Assembly (NCBI GenBank): GCA_963798705.1
Contig: CAWCTW010000005.1
Location: forward strand, 1,302,001 to 1,366,000
Reading direction: 5' to 3'
DNA from: AC-56 sp963798705
Lineage (GTDB): Bacteria; Actinomycetota; Thermoleophilia; Solirubrobacterales; 70-9
Length of the DNA: 64,000 bases
The position numbers and the translations under genes were made by a program. The notes beneath the pieces were generated by a model. The model saw only the letters and a list, made by a program, of their open reading frames with translations. It was not told the DNA's origin and made no database searches. How positions within the stretch are numbered: position 1 is the first letter of the stretch; every line of letters starts with the position of its first letter. Positions 25,227 through 34,299 of this stretch are shown here, piece after piece.

Positions 25227-25907
25227 TCAGGTCTGGGGAAACGGCTCGAGGCCGGCGTGCCACGGCCCCGCCGGGTAGGTGTGGATGTTGGACTCCTCCA
25301 CCTCCTTGCGCACGCGTGAGAAGAGCCGGCCCCCGTTGTCCAGCGCCGCCTCCAGCTCATCGCGGTTGCGCTCGCGGAGGCGCCACAGAAACCAGAGCTG
25401 CTTCTCCAAGACGCCGAAGTCGACCTCGTTGTCGATCGTCGTCACCCACTGCAGGAAGCCGGGGCTGAACGTCTCTCGCAGCGCGACGGGGTCGTGGGAG
25501 CTGGGAACCGTGGCGAGGAAGCGCTTGTTGAAGTCGATGCTCTCGAACTCCACCTTGCGTCGCGAGGCGCGCTGCATGATCAGCTCCTCCGGCGTGCGCT
25601 CGATGGACTCAACGTTGAACGGGGGCATCACCTCGGCGAGGTCGGGCACGTGGGACTTGGCCAGCACGGCGCCGGGAAGGACCGCCTTCGAGAAGAGTCC
25701 GCCCTCCTCACGCTCGTTCGCGTCGCACGAGGCGCCCCAGAAGCCGTCGCTGAGCTCTCCGGTGATCCGGTTGGTCCCACCGGGACAGAGGGCGGCGGGC
25801 CCCCCCACCGGGTTCAATCCGCCCACCGCGTCATACCGGAGCCCTCGATCGCCGGCGAGCCTCTGGACCGTCTGAGACCACGACTGCTGCTCGCCCTTGG
25901 CGCTCAC
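25227..25907 (-). CDS. Conserved hypothetical protein (DUF3137-like pattern)
   Basis: A 226-residue soluble protein without signal or membrane segment. The start GTG 25907 overlaps the stop of the alcohol dehydrogenase gene (GTGA), so upstream in-frame sequence is shadow. The central segment VEFESIDFNKRFLATVP plus DPVALRETFSPGFLQWV resembles the core of DUF3137-type proteins. The C terminus is Pro/Trp-rich (YPAGPWHAGLEPFPQT). I do not recognise a function; being co-transcribed with an iron-type alcohol dehydrogenase and an SCP2 protein is the only hint. Confidence 0.65.
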   Translation of the reverse strand: MSAKGEQQSWSQTVQRLAGDRGLRYDAVGGLNPVGGPAALCPGGTNRITGELSDGFWGASCDANEREEGGLFSKAVLPGAVLAKSHVPDLAEVMPPFNVESIERTPEELIMQRASRRKVEFESIDFNKRFLATVPSSHDPVALRETFSPGFLQWVTTIDNEVDFGVLEKQLWFLWRLRERNRDELEAALDNGGRLFSRVRKEVEESNIHTYPAGPWHAGLEPFPQT

Positions 25908-27124
25908 AACGCCTTCCGGAAGAGCCCGGCGAAGTCCTCCTCGCTCGGCTCTCGCGCGTTCACCAGGGTGCACCCGTCGCCCATCGCGCCCTCGACCAGA
26001 CGCGGGATCCCATCCTCCGGGACCCCCACCTCCGAGAGCCGCTGCGGCAGCTCGAGGCGCCCGGTGAGCGCCCGGACCTCGTCCGCCAGCGCCCTGCCCA
26101 CGTCCGGCCCCGAGCCTGCGACCTCGACGTCCATCACCTCGCAGACCACCCGGTACCGGTCCGCGATCCCCTCTCCACCCGCGGCGTTGTACTCGATCAC
26201 CCACGGGAGGTTGATCGCGTTGGCCACGCCGTGGGCGACACCGTAGTGGCCCCCGCACGGGTGGGACATCGAATGCGTGGCGCCGATCGCTCCCGAGCCG
26301 CTGGGCTGGATCGCGAGGCAGGCTGCCACCAGCATGTTTCCGCGGGCCTCGTCGTCGCCGGTGTCGGCGACCGCCCGCTCCAGGTTGTCGCGGATCATCC
26401 GGATCGCCTGGAGGGCGAAGGCATCGCCGTGCGGATTCCACTCGGTGGACACGTAGCCCTCGATCGCGTGCGTAAGCGCATCCATCCCGGTCGCGGCGGC
26501 GATCGGAGCGGGAAGGGTGGCGGTGGCGGCCGGATCCAGGATCGCCAGGCGCGGAAACAGCGCGAGGTCGGCGATCTCCACCTTGAGGCCCTCGGACCGA
26601 TCCTTCACGACGGCTGCGAAGCTCGCCTCCGACCCGGTTCCGGCGGTGGTCGGCATGGCTCCGAGCGGCGCCAACGGCAACGGCTTGCCGAGGCCGTCCC
26701 GCTCGCGCGGAAGCGTCAGGATGCCCTCCCACTCGCGCACCGTGGCCCCGTGCGTGAACAGCACGTTTGCAGCCTTGGCGGTGTCCATGACCGATCCGCC
26801 GCCGACGGCGAGGAAGCCATCGGCCCCGGCGTCCCGGGCGGCCTCCGCGCAGCTTGCGACCACCTCGGTGTCGGAGTCCTGGGGCACGGTGTCGAAGACC
26901 CCGGCGACCTCGAGCCCGCCGCCCGTCACCCCGGCGGCGACCCGGTCGATCAGGCCCGTGCCGCGGATGACCTCATCCGTGACGATGAGCGGGCGCTCAG
27001 CGCCCTCCTTGGCGAGCTCGAAGCCGGTGCTCTCGATCAGGTCGCCGCCCGCGATGACCCGCGTCGGGCTGGCGAACTGATAGAAGGGCTTGAAGCCCGA
27101 GAACTGCGCGCCGTTGATCGCCAC
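25904..27124 (-). CDS. Iron-containing (group III) alcohol dehydrogenase
   Basis: A 406-residue NAD(P)-dependent dehydrogenase. The dinucleotide site is GGGSVMDTAKAANVLF (about 103), metal ligands are Asp in AAATGMDALTHAIEGY and the His residues there and in SMSHPCGGHYGVAHG. It resembles hydroxyacid-oxoacid transhydrogenase and 1,3-propanediol or lactaldehyde-type members. Downstream of an SCP2 gene by ten bases, and overlapping the hypothetical gene that follows it by four bases; a role in alcohol or hydroxyacid turnover is likely. Confidence 0.93.
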   Translation of the reverse strand: MAINGAQFSGFKPFYQFASPTRVIAGGDLIESTGFELAKEGAERPLIVTDEVIRGTGLIDRVAAGVTGGGLEVAGVFDTVPQDSDTEVVASCAEAARDAGADGFLAVGGGSVMDTAKAANVLFTHGATVREWEGILTLPRERDGLGKPLPLAPLGAMPTTAGTGSEASFAAVVKDRSEGLKVEIADLALFPRLAILDPAATATLPAPIAAATGMDALTHAIEGYVSTEWNPHGDAFALQAIRMIRDNLERAVADTGDDEARGNMLVAACLAIQPSGSGAIGATHSMSHPCGGHYGVAHGVANAINLPWVIEYNAAGGEGIADRYRVVCEVMDVEVAGSGPDVGRALADEVRALTGRLELPQRLSEVGVPEDGIPRLVEGAMGDGCTLVNAREPSEEDFAGLFRKAL

Positions 27125-27134
27125 TCGCCGGGCG

Positions 27135-27557
27135 CTACCGCTGGACGTTGACGAGATCGTCCCGGCCCTGCTCCTCGAGCTGAGCCTTGTAGCGCGGAAA
27201 CACCGGCTTCGTCAGTGGCACGAGCTTGAGGATCTTCGCCACGGGTCCCTTCGCCTTGATCTGGCCCCGCGCGAGCGCAACGGTCACGTTGACCTGGCCC
27301 AGCCAGAAGCGGTGTGCCGTGTCGGCCGCCATCGACATCGTCACATCGGGCTCCATCTGGGATTCTCCGAAGTCCACGTCGCCGGGCTGACCCTCCTGGA
27401 GCCGCACCGTGATCGTGGAATCGGGATCGCGGAACTCATAGCGGACGATCGTGTTGGCCTTGCGGAACTTGGGTGCCAGCTCGTCGTCGACGGCGAGGTC
27501 CTGAAACAGCTTGCCGATCGTGGCGTAGACCTCGTCGGCGTCCTTGAAGTACGGCAA
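27135..27557 (-). CDS. SCP2 sterol-binding domain protein
   Basis: A 140-residue single SCP2-domain protein: FKDADEVYATIGKLFQDLA, then IVRYEFRDPDSTITVRL, VTMSMAADTAHRFWLGQVN and the typical GQIKAKGPVAKILKLVPL end. The domain binds fatty acyl chains or sterols in a hydrophobic tunnel. TTG 27557 is preferred because AGGAG sits just upstream of it on the minus strand; the reading frame begins earlier but without a site. It lies after the mce operon on the same strand, separated by a large palindrome, and may hand over imported lipids (inference). Confidence 0.85.
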   Translation of the reverse strand: MPYFKDADEVYATIGKLFQDLAVDDELAPKFRKANTIVRYEFRDPDSTITVRLQEGQPGDVDFGESQMEPDVTMSMAADTAHRFWLGQVNVTVALARGQIKAKGPVAKILKLVPLTKPVFPRYKAQLEEQGRDDLVNVQR

Positions 27558-27604
27558 TTCCTCTCCTCTCTGCGCGCGTGCCGCCAAATCCTATGGCCAG
27601 AGCC

Positions 27605-27708
27605 GCGCGGGTCGGGGGTTCACCGGGGAAAACTCCGAAGCAGGATTGCGAGGTGAAATGCGAGCAGGGATTGCGAGTGTTTTCCCGGGGGAACGCCCGA
27701 CCCGCGCC
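27605..27708. repeat. Imperfect palindrome with 33-base arms
   Basis: The left arm 27605-27637 and the right arm 27676-27708 are reverse complements at 27 of 33 positions, with a core GCGCGGGTCGGG and GGGAAAAC. The loop of 38 bases contains a partial copy of the 31-base direct repeat. The structure lies between the last mce gene and the SCP2 gene; it could end the mce transcript in either direction or be a remnant of a small mobile repeat. Confidence 0.75.
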
Positions 27709-27739
27709 GCAGGGATTGCGAGTGTTTTTCCGGGGGAAC
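27664..27739. repeat. Two 31-base direct repeats, 45 bases apart
   Basis: Unit 1 (27664-27694) and unit 2 (27709-27739) share GCAGGGATTGCGAGTG and the end CCGGGGGAAC, differing at one base in the T/C tract. A degenerate third start, GCAGGATTGCGAGGTG, occurs at 27640. Unit 1 forms part of the right arm of the palindrome described here. The rest of 27558-27757 shows no gene. Confidence 0.8.
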
Positions 27740-27757
27740 CCGCGCCCCTCGGCGCAT

Positions 27758-29284
27758 CTAGGGGTCGGCGTAGAGGTTCGGCGCCTGGCCGCCGCCGAAC
27801 TCGTTCGGGAAGTCGGGCGCCACGAAGCAGTTGGCGAACCCCGGCTCCGGCGGCTGGTTGTCGATCTCGCCACCGGACGGCTTGCAGTCGAAGTTGGGGA
27901 AGATGCCGTGGACGACCGCCGAATGGCTCGTGAGCGCGTTTGGCTGCGGGTACCCGTTGCCGCGGTTGGTCGGCGGTCGCTCGGGGAAGATCGAGAGGTT
28001 CTCTGGGATACCCACGTAGGACAGCTGGCGGAGTGCGTGGAGAGGCGCCGGCTGATTGGGTTTCGTCGTGCTGAGCGCCAGCGAGTCGCCAAGCGCCGCC
28101 GGCGGTCCCGTGAGGAAGCCGGTGATCTCGGACCGGTAGAAGCCGAGGTAGCGGATCACCGGATTGAGGTTGGCCAGGAACGGGTCCAGGGCGCTCAGAA
28201 CGGGGCGCACTCCGGTCAGGAACCTGCGGGTCGCGGGCAGCCCCTCCTTCGCCGCACTGATGAACGGCTTTAGCTTGATGAACAGGGACTTCAGGTGCGG
28301 CGACAGCTGCCTGACCGAGCGCAGGGTGGGCGAGATGTCGTTGGCAACCGGCAGGAGCTTGCGGATCAGGGGCCGGGTATTGGCCTGGAAGGTGTCCAGG
28401 CGCTGGAGCGTGAGCCGGGACTCGTGCTCGAAGACGGGCAGGACGCGGATGGTCTCGGCAAGCGCCTGATCCTCGGCGGCCAGGGCGCCGAACGTCTGGT
28501 TGGAGTTGGTGATCGCACCGGCGAGCTCCTGGTTGCGCTCGCTAAGCGCGTTGAAGACGGTGCCCGTATCGCGAACCAGCCCTTGGAGGGCGGTCTTCTG
28601 GGACCGCAGGACCTTGAGCACGTTGGTCGCGTCGCTCAGGAACGGGCCGAGGTTGCCGAAGGAGTCGTTGAGGTCGACGCTGCGCCCGTTGATCGCCACC
28701 GCGGCGTTCTTCTGCCAGTTCTGGAACGCGGACCGGGTTCGCTTGTCGAGCGCGTTGAAGATCTCGTCGATCTGGGTCGCGTCCTTGGTCTGGCCCACGC
28801 CCAACGTGCCGCCTTCGGCGATCGCGTGCACCCCTTGGCTGTCGGCGTCCGAGGCGCCGCCGGACGACCCCAGCGACACCGGTGCGGCCTCCGAACCCGG
28901 CTTGGTGCCTGAGGTGAGCTCGACATACGTCTCGCCCAGGAGCGTCTTCTGGCGGAGGATCGCCCGCGCGTCGGAGTTGATGGGAGCGAACTCGGGGTCG
29001 ATCTCGATCGTGGCCTCGGTGGTGTCCTGCCCGTCCACGCGCTTGTCCACGGGCGCGAGCTCGATCGACTTCACCTTGCCGACCGTCACGCCGCCGATCC
29101 GCACGTCCGACTCAGTGGCGAGTTGGGCGGCTTCCGGGAAGTACGCCGTGATCTCGTAGTCCTTGGGCTTGAGCGGAGTGGGCCCGCCGAACGCGATCCA
29201 TAGGAACAGAATCAGGCCGAAGCACGACAGCGCGAACCCGATCGCGACCAGGATCCGGCCGATGGATGGTGCCTGCTTCTGCAT
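27758..29284 (-). CDS. MCE family protein, sixth of six (intact)
   Basis: A 508-residue lipid-transport subunit. The N-terminal membrane helix is IGRILVAIGFALSCFGLILF (about 7-26), followed by the MCE domain (ITAYFPEAAQLATESDVRIG, GVTVGKVKSIEL) to about residue 125, with a long alpha-helical rod (about 175-400) and a C terminus with GYPQPNAL and four or more Cys. Mce proteins form periplasmic hexameric tubes that carry lipids between the membranes. ATG 29284 lies 16 bases after the end of the preceding mce gene. This is the only one of the six free from apparent frameshifts. Confidence 0.9.
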   Translation of the reverse strand: MQKQAPSIGRILVAIGFALSCFGLILFLWIAFGGPTPLKPKDYEITAYFPEAAQLATESDVRIGGVTVGKVKSIELAPVDKRVDGQDTTEATIEIDPEFAPINSDARAILRQKTLLGETYVELTSGTKPGSEAAPVSLGSSGGASDADSQGVHAIAEGGTLGVGQTKDATQIDEIFNALDKRTRSAFQNWQKNAAVAINGRSVDLNDSFGNLGPFLSDATNVLKVLRSQKTALQGLVRDTGTVFNALSERNQELAGAITNSNQTFGALAAEDQALAETIRVLPVFEHESRLTLQRLDTFQANTRPLIRKLLPVANDISPTLRSVRQLSPHLKSLFIKLKPFISAAKEGLPATRRFLTGVRPVLSALDPFLANLNPVIRYLGFYRSEITGFLTGPPAALGDSLALSTTKPNQPAPLHALRQLSYVGIPENLSIFPERPPTNRGNGYPQPNALTSHSAVVHGIFPNFDCKPSGGEIDNQPPEPGFANCFVAPDFPNEFGGGQAPNLYADP

Positions 29285-29300
29285 CAGTCGGTCACCTCGG

Positions 29301-30639
29301 TCATGGGCATGCGGTCTGGAAGACGGCGCCGAAGGGTGTGACGAGCGGCGCCAATGGCGACGAGTCGAGGATGTTCTTGAAGTGCTGCAGCTCGCGCTGA
29401 AGTAGATGCGGCGGTACACGCCGTTGGCGTCCTGGTTCTGGAACACGGTGTTACCGATGTGCCCGAGCCAGGCCGCCCAGTAGAGATACCCCTCATCCCT
29501 CGCCCTGCCGTTCGGCTGGGGGCTGCACTTGCCGCCCGGGCAGCCCTCCGCCCCATGGGGGTTGTAGGCGGCCATGTTGCCGAGCCGGTTGATCTCCTTG
29601 CCGAGGGTGGTCAGCTTGGGCGCGGCCTCGCGAGTAGCGCTTGGCGGCCTTCCGCAGCGGGGGCAGGTCCGGCCGCGCGCTGCGAACGAAGGGTCGGATC
29701 TCGTTCTTGATCACCGGGGTATCGGACCGCGCGAGGTCCCGCACGGAGCCATTCATGGCTTCCAGGTGGCGAGCGAACGGCCGTAGCGCGTTGAAGGCCG
29801 GGCCGAGCTCGTTGGCGAGGCCGTGCACCTTGCCGAACGTGCTCGTGGCGGTTGAAGAGCGTGGACGGAAGCAGCGCGGTCGCGCGCTGCACGTCCGGGT
29901 CCTGGGCGCCGATCGCGCTGAGGGCGTCGTTGTTTGCCTGGATGAACGACACCACGTCGCCTTTGTGGCGCCCGATCTCCTTCGTGAGCACGCCCAGGTT
30001 GTGGACGAGATCGGCGAGCTCGTGGCGGCGCTGGGCGACCATCGAGTTCAAGCCGGTCGAGGTCGCGATTCAGCGGTCCGAGATTGCCGAGCACCTTGCC
30101 GAGGTTCTTGCCCTCGCCCTTCAGGCCCTGGCCGCCGCCGATCAGGAGCAGCCGCAAGTAGGCCTGGTTGTCGTCGTCGAGCGCCGAAAGGATCTCGTCG
30201 AGGTTGACGTCGGGGGCCGTGTTCTTAGCCGGCACCATGCCGCCGTCCGGAATCGCGCCGGCGCTCTTGGTCCCCGGGTCGAGCTGGAAGAACATGTCCT
30301 TGAGGGGAGTGCGCGGCCGCATGCAGGATCGTCGCGTCCTTGTAGATCGGCAGGTAGTAGCGGTCGATGCCGAAAGTCACCACCGCCAGTCCGTTCTCGA
30401 GCTGCGACGTTCTCGACCTGGCCGACCTCGACCCCGGCGACGTTGATCGTCTGGCCTTGTCCGGCGACGACCGCCTGCGCGGAGGAGAGCTCCGCCTTCA
30501 GCTCGAACGGCTTCGATTCGAAGATCGGGAGCCGCAGTCGCTGTTGCTGGACGATGACGTAGGTCGCCACCAGGCCGACCACGATCAGCACGCTGATCGC
30601 GATGAAGTCGCGCAGGTGCTTGCGGATCGCCGTGGTCAC
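29301..30639 (-). pseudogene. MCE family protein, fifth of six, with multiple apparent frameshifts
   Basis: GTG 30639 overlaps the stop of the fourth gene, and the reading frame opens with IAISVLIVVGLVATYVIV (membrane helix) and the MCE start GQTINVAGVEVGQ. Coding similarity then moves between frames at about 30405, 30330, 30055, 29850, 29630 and 29400: LKDMFFQLDPGTKSAGAIP, RRHELADLVHNLGVLTKEIG, NELGPAFNALRPFARHLE and LGHIGNTVFQNQDANGVYRR are each clear but in different frames. Most steps are explained by one extra base, such as a doubled T at 30060 and a doubled C at 29845. The stop TGA is 29301-29303. I cannot tell real decay from sequencing error. Confidence 0.75.
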
Positions 30640-32515
30640 TTCGATCCTCCCTGCGCGCCCCCGCTGCTGTTGCCGGAGCCCCCTGCCTTGCTGCTCTTGT
30701 CCCCGCTATCCCTCGCCCTTAGTCGGGCTCGGACTTCCGGATCCCGCTTGCCGCGGTAGTGCAGCCAGTCGACCGTGGCTTTCGACAAGCTCCTGGTGGC
30801 CTTCTTCTGCCGACCCTTCGTCACGAGGTGCTGAGCGTCCGTGAGCGCCTCGGCGAAGTCCTCCATCACCTGCTTGCCCTGCCGCGTCTGCGAGCGAGCC
30901 TTCGCACCGAGCGGGCCCGGAAGGCTCGGCGACACCTGCTGTGGGGCCGGGCCGGCGGACGTCGCGAGGTTGGGAGGCTCCTGCCGCTCGCATGGTGCGT
31001 CGGGACGGAAGGGCGTCTTGGCTGAGTCCTCATTGCCGAAGGCCAGGTTGGGCTGCGAGCCCAGGATCTGGCTTTCGGCGTAGCCCACGAACGGGACCGT
31101 CTGGCTCTGCGGCCGGGCACCTTCGATCACCCTCCCCACGGTTCCGTTGATCGGGCCAGGAAGCACAGGCGTGTTGACGCCGCCGCCGGCCTCGACCCGG
31201 ATGTACTGACCGTTCGCATCGCCGGAGCGGCTCTCGCCGCCGATCCCGACCAGTCCGTACCCCGTCTCCTCGGCCACCGTCGCCGGGTGCTTGCCTGCAC
31301 CGTCGGTGACTGTGGCCGGCGGGAAGTTGGGGTCGGGGACGCTCGAGTTCGACCACGGGATGATCACCTGGTTGAAGCAGCTCGACAGCGCTCGCGACTG
31401 GTTCAGGAACGGGATCGAACGGTGGGAGAGCTTGGTCAGGCTTGGGATCGTCTGGCGCAGATCCTGGCTGAGGCCCCGCAGCTCGCGCTGCGACACGAGC
31501 GCGCGGATCTGGTTGAGGAGCGGGGTCGCGGCATCGAGCGTCTCGGGAGTGGAGCGGACGCCGGGCAGGGCCTCGCGGGCGAAGGCGCGAAGCGGCGGGA
31601 ACGACTCGTCGAGCGCCGCTAGCGCGGGCCTGCCGACCTCGAGCAGGCGGGGCAGGCGCGCGATCGCCTTGGAGAGGGCCTGGTTTTGAGCTGCGAAAGA
31701 GCCGGTGACGACGCGGAGGTTGGTGACCAGGTTCTGGAGGCCCGGCCTCGTCAGCGTCGAGAGCCTGAACCGTGGAGTCCAGGTCTACGCACCAGATTCG
31801 AGAGGTCGTGCGGATGGGTGCCGAGGAACGCCTGGTTGACGAGCGACGTGTACTTGTACGCGCCCGGCGAGGTCCGGTAGAGCTCCCGGAATCCCTCCGC
31901 TCCGCCGTACTTGGTGAGCGCGTTGCCGAACTCCTTCAGGAAGATCTGGAGGTTCTTCCGCACTCCGCCCTGAAGGGTCGTGAGCACCTGGTCGAGCTGG
32001 ACCGATGCCGACGTCTGGGTCACGGGGAACGTGTGATCCGATGAGAGCCTCCGCCGATTCCGGGGCTGCCGGGATTGACGTCGACGAACAGGTTGCCCTC
32101 GAGGAACAGCCGCGGCCGTAGCTTGAACGTCGCGTCCTGCTTGATCGGCCGGCCCTCGTCCGAGATCTCCATCGTCACGATCGCCGCCTGCAGCCCGCTG
32201 GCGCCACCCTGACCGGGGCTGTTGGCGCTTGCCCGCCTGTGGCGGTGAGCGTGTCACCGCCGTCGATGCCCCCGCAGTCCGGGTTGTCGTTCGTGCAGGA
32301 GTCGACCCCGTGACCTCGCCCACATTCACGCCGGCGATGCGGACCGGGCTCTTGGGTCTGATGTTCTCGGCGGTCGTGAACACCGCCTTGACCTGGTAGC
32401 CGTGCGACCAGGGCAGCTTCTTCGTGTAGGCGAGGTACGAGCCCACGGCGATCAGCGCGACCAGGATCAGCCCGATGACGTGGTTCGGAAGGCGCTTGTG
32501 GTTACCGGGTCTCAT
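30636..32515 (-). pseudogene. MCE family protein, fourth of six, with multiple apparent frameshifts
   Basis: ATG 32515 overlaps the stop of the third gene. The beginning is intact: HVIGLILVALIAVGSYLAYT (membrane helix), VKAVFTTAENIRPKSPVRIA, VNVGEVTG. Frame changes follow at about 32310, near 32240 and 32050, and near 31790, with normal rod sequences between (ASVQLDQVLTTLQGGVRKNLQ; then from about 31790 LTRTIPSLT-type helix through VGYAESQILGSQPNLAFG). The last 280 residues are open to 30636 and end in a Ser/Gly-rich tail (SKAGGSGNSSGGAQGGSK). Length over 600 residues without the indels. The junctions with neighbours are exact four-base overlaps. Confidence 0.75.
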
Positions 32516-34299
32516 GGCTGGTGCGAGGGGATGCGGTTGTCCTTCGTCGACGCGGTCGCCGTCCTTGCGTTGTAGAAGACGTCGGTCACGCCGCGCGAGC
32601 CGGGCAGGTTGTCGAGGACTGCGCCGGGTTCGCCGGCGTCCTGGCCTGCAGCCGGGTGGAACTGCCGAGCGGATATCCGGTCTGGCCGGGCTGGCAGTCC
32701 GGGTACTCGCTGTAGTTCGGCTGAGAAGCCCGAGAGGCCCAGCTTGCCGGCGTAGTTGCGGACCACGTTGTTCGGCTGGCCGGTTGGCGCGTAGGAGTTG
32801 CCGTGCAGGATCGGGATCTGATGGGGCGCGAAGATGTTCGGCGGCAGGCCCTGGAACGGGTCGCCGGTGGCGGCGGTCCTGCCGTTTGCCTGGATCCCGG
32901 AGTAGGCGTTCAGCGGCCCCTGCACGAACATGCCCTCGGTCGGGCCGACGGTGCCGCCGATGAGCGCGATCCGCTGCTGGAAGCCGATCTGATCGCGCTC
33001 GGTGAGGTGCTCGGGGAGCATCGTGAACCAGTAGTTCCAGTAGTTGCAGACCGTCTGCGCCGGCGCCACCCACTTGGCGAGGGGCGTCGCCGTGTCGAAG
33101 GTCTCCTGGAGGCGCTGGAGGCTGGTCTTGGTCGCCGGCTGCTGGACGAGCCTCTTCAGCGAGACCATGACCCCGCCGAGCTTGTGGTTGACCGGGGGCG
33201 TGCGGTTCAGGACGGGCGTGCCGATCGTGATCGCGTCGTTCAGCGTCGGGATCGCGACCCGTAGCTGGCGGACGCCCGGATTGAGCCGGCGCGAGAGCTC
33301 GGCGAACTCGGTCAGGAAGGGTCGCTCGCGGCGCAGGAGGTCCGGTCCCTGGGTGACGAGCGGGGCGCCCTCGGAGATCGCCGCCTGAAGCGCCTGGGGG
33401 TCGGACGAGATCGCGGCGAAGGCGACCGAGGCGTTGCCGAAGAACTCGGCCTGCTGGGCGGCGACGGGCGCGACGATCTCCGCGGTGCGGCCCAGCGCCT
33501 CGATGAACCGGCGGAGCTGCGTGTCGGGGCTCGCCAGCACCTCCGACACCGGCTTCAGGTTCACGAACAGGGGCCGGAGCTTGGAGATCGCCTCGTTGAG
33601 CGACGCTCCGCGCCCGGCGAGCGCACCGCCATAGCCCACCAGGTTCTTGCGGACGTTGGTCCGCGTCTTGGTGTCGAACGTGTTGTTGATGGCGTCGAAC
33701 TCGGTCTGCTTCTGGAAGCAGCCGTTCCGGCTGGACGCCGGGATCGAGGAGGCGAACTCGCTCGGGTCCGTCGGCAGCCGGCAGTCGCCGGAGTCGTCGA
33801 GCCCGTCGAAGACGTAGCCCTCGGGCGCGGCCTTGGCCGTGCCGCGGTTGATCTCGAGGTACTTGAGCCCGAAGGAGGAGCGGTAGCGGATCCGGAACAC
33901 GGAGTCCTTCGGAATCGGCGAGGCCGACTTGTCGAGCTTCAGGTTGAGCTCGGCCGCCACGCAGCAGGTCTGGTTGGACGGGTTCTTCGCCTTGGTTGCG
34001 GTCCCGCCCGGCGTACCCGCCTGGGTGGCGGAGTCATCGACCTCGCCCGGGTCCACCTGGGTGATGTCGACCGATTCGACCACGCCGACCCGGCTGCCGC
34101 CGATCCTGACCTCGTTGTTCTTGGTCAGGCGAGAGGCGTTCGGGACCACCACGGACACGCGATAGGTCGGCACGAACGGCAGGCCGTTGTTCGCGTTGTA
34201 GGCCAGGAACACGGCGACGATCACGATCAGGGTCGTGACCGCCCCCACCATGGTCGGCGAGGCGGCGATCGACTGCAGGGGTCTGGATCCTCTTCTCAT
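32512..34299 (-). CDS. MCE family protein, third of six
   Basis: A 595-residue Mce subunit. ATG 34299 overlaps the stop of the second gene. The membrane helix is MVGAVTTLIVIVAVFLAY (about 16-33), the MCE domain runs through VVPNASRLTKNNEVRIGG and SVDITQVDPGEVD to about residue 150, with a 30-residue insertion, then the helical rod. The C terminus is the family's FAPHQIPILHGNSYAPTG and VTDVFYN. A local compensated frameshift is visible between about 32725 and 32650: the expected QPNYSEYPDCQPGQTGYPLG lies in another frame. The overall reading frame is nevertheless open to TGA 32512-32514. Confidence 0.85.
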   Translation of the reverse strand: MRRGSRPLQSIAASPTMVGAVTTLIVIVAVFLAYNANNGLPFVPTYRVSVVVPNASRLTKNNEVRIGGSRVGVVESVDITQVDPGEVDDSATQAGTPGGTATKAKNPSNQTCCVAAELNLKLDKSASPIPKDSVFRIRYRSSFGLKYLEINRGTAKAAPEGYVFDGLDDSGDCRLPTDPSEFASSIPASSRNGCFQKQTEFDAINNTFDTKTRTNVRKNLVGYGGALAGRGASLNEAISKLRPLFVNLKPVSEVLASPDTQLRRFIEALGRTAEIVAPVAAQQAEFFGNASVAFAAISSDPQALQAAISEGAPLVTQGPDLLRRERPFLTEFAELSRRLNPGVRQLRVAIPTLNDAITIGTPVLNRTPPVNHKLGGVMVSLKRLVQQPATKTSLQRLQETFDTATPLAKWVAPAQTVCNYWNYWFTMLPEHLTERDQIGFQQRIALIGGTVGPTEGMFVQGPLNAYSGIQANGRTAATGDPFQGLPPNIFAPHQIPILHGNSYAPTGQPNNVVRNYAGKLGLSGFSAELQRVPGLPARPDRISARQFHPAAGQDAGEPGAVLDNLPGSRGVTDVFYNARTATASTKDNRIPSHQP

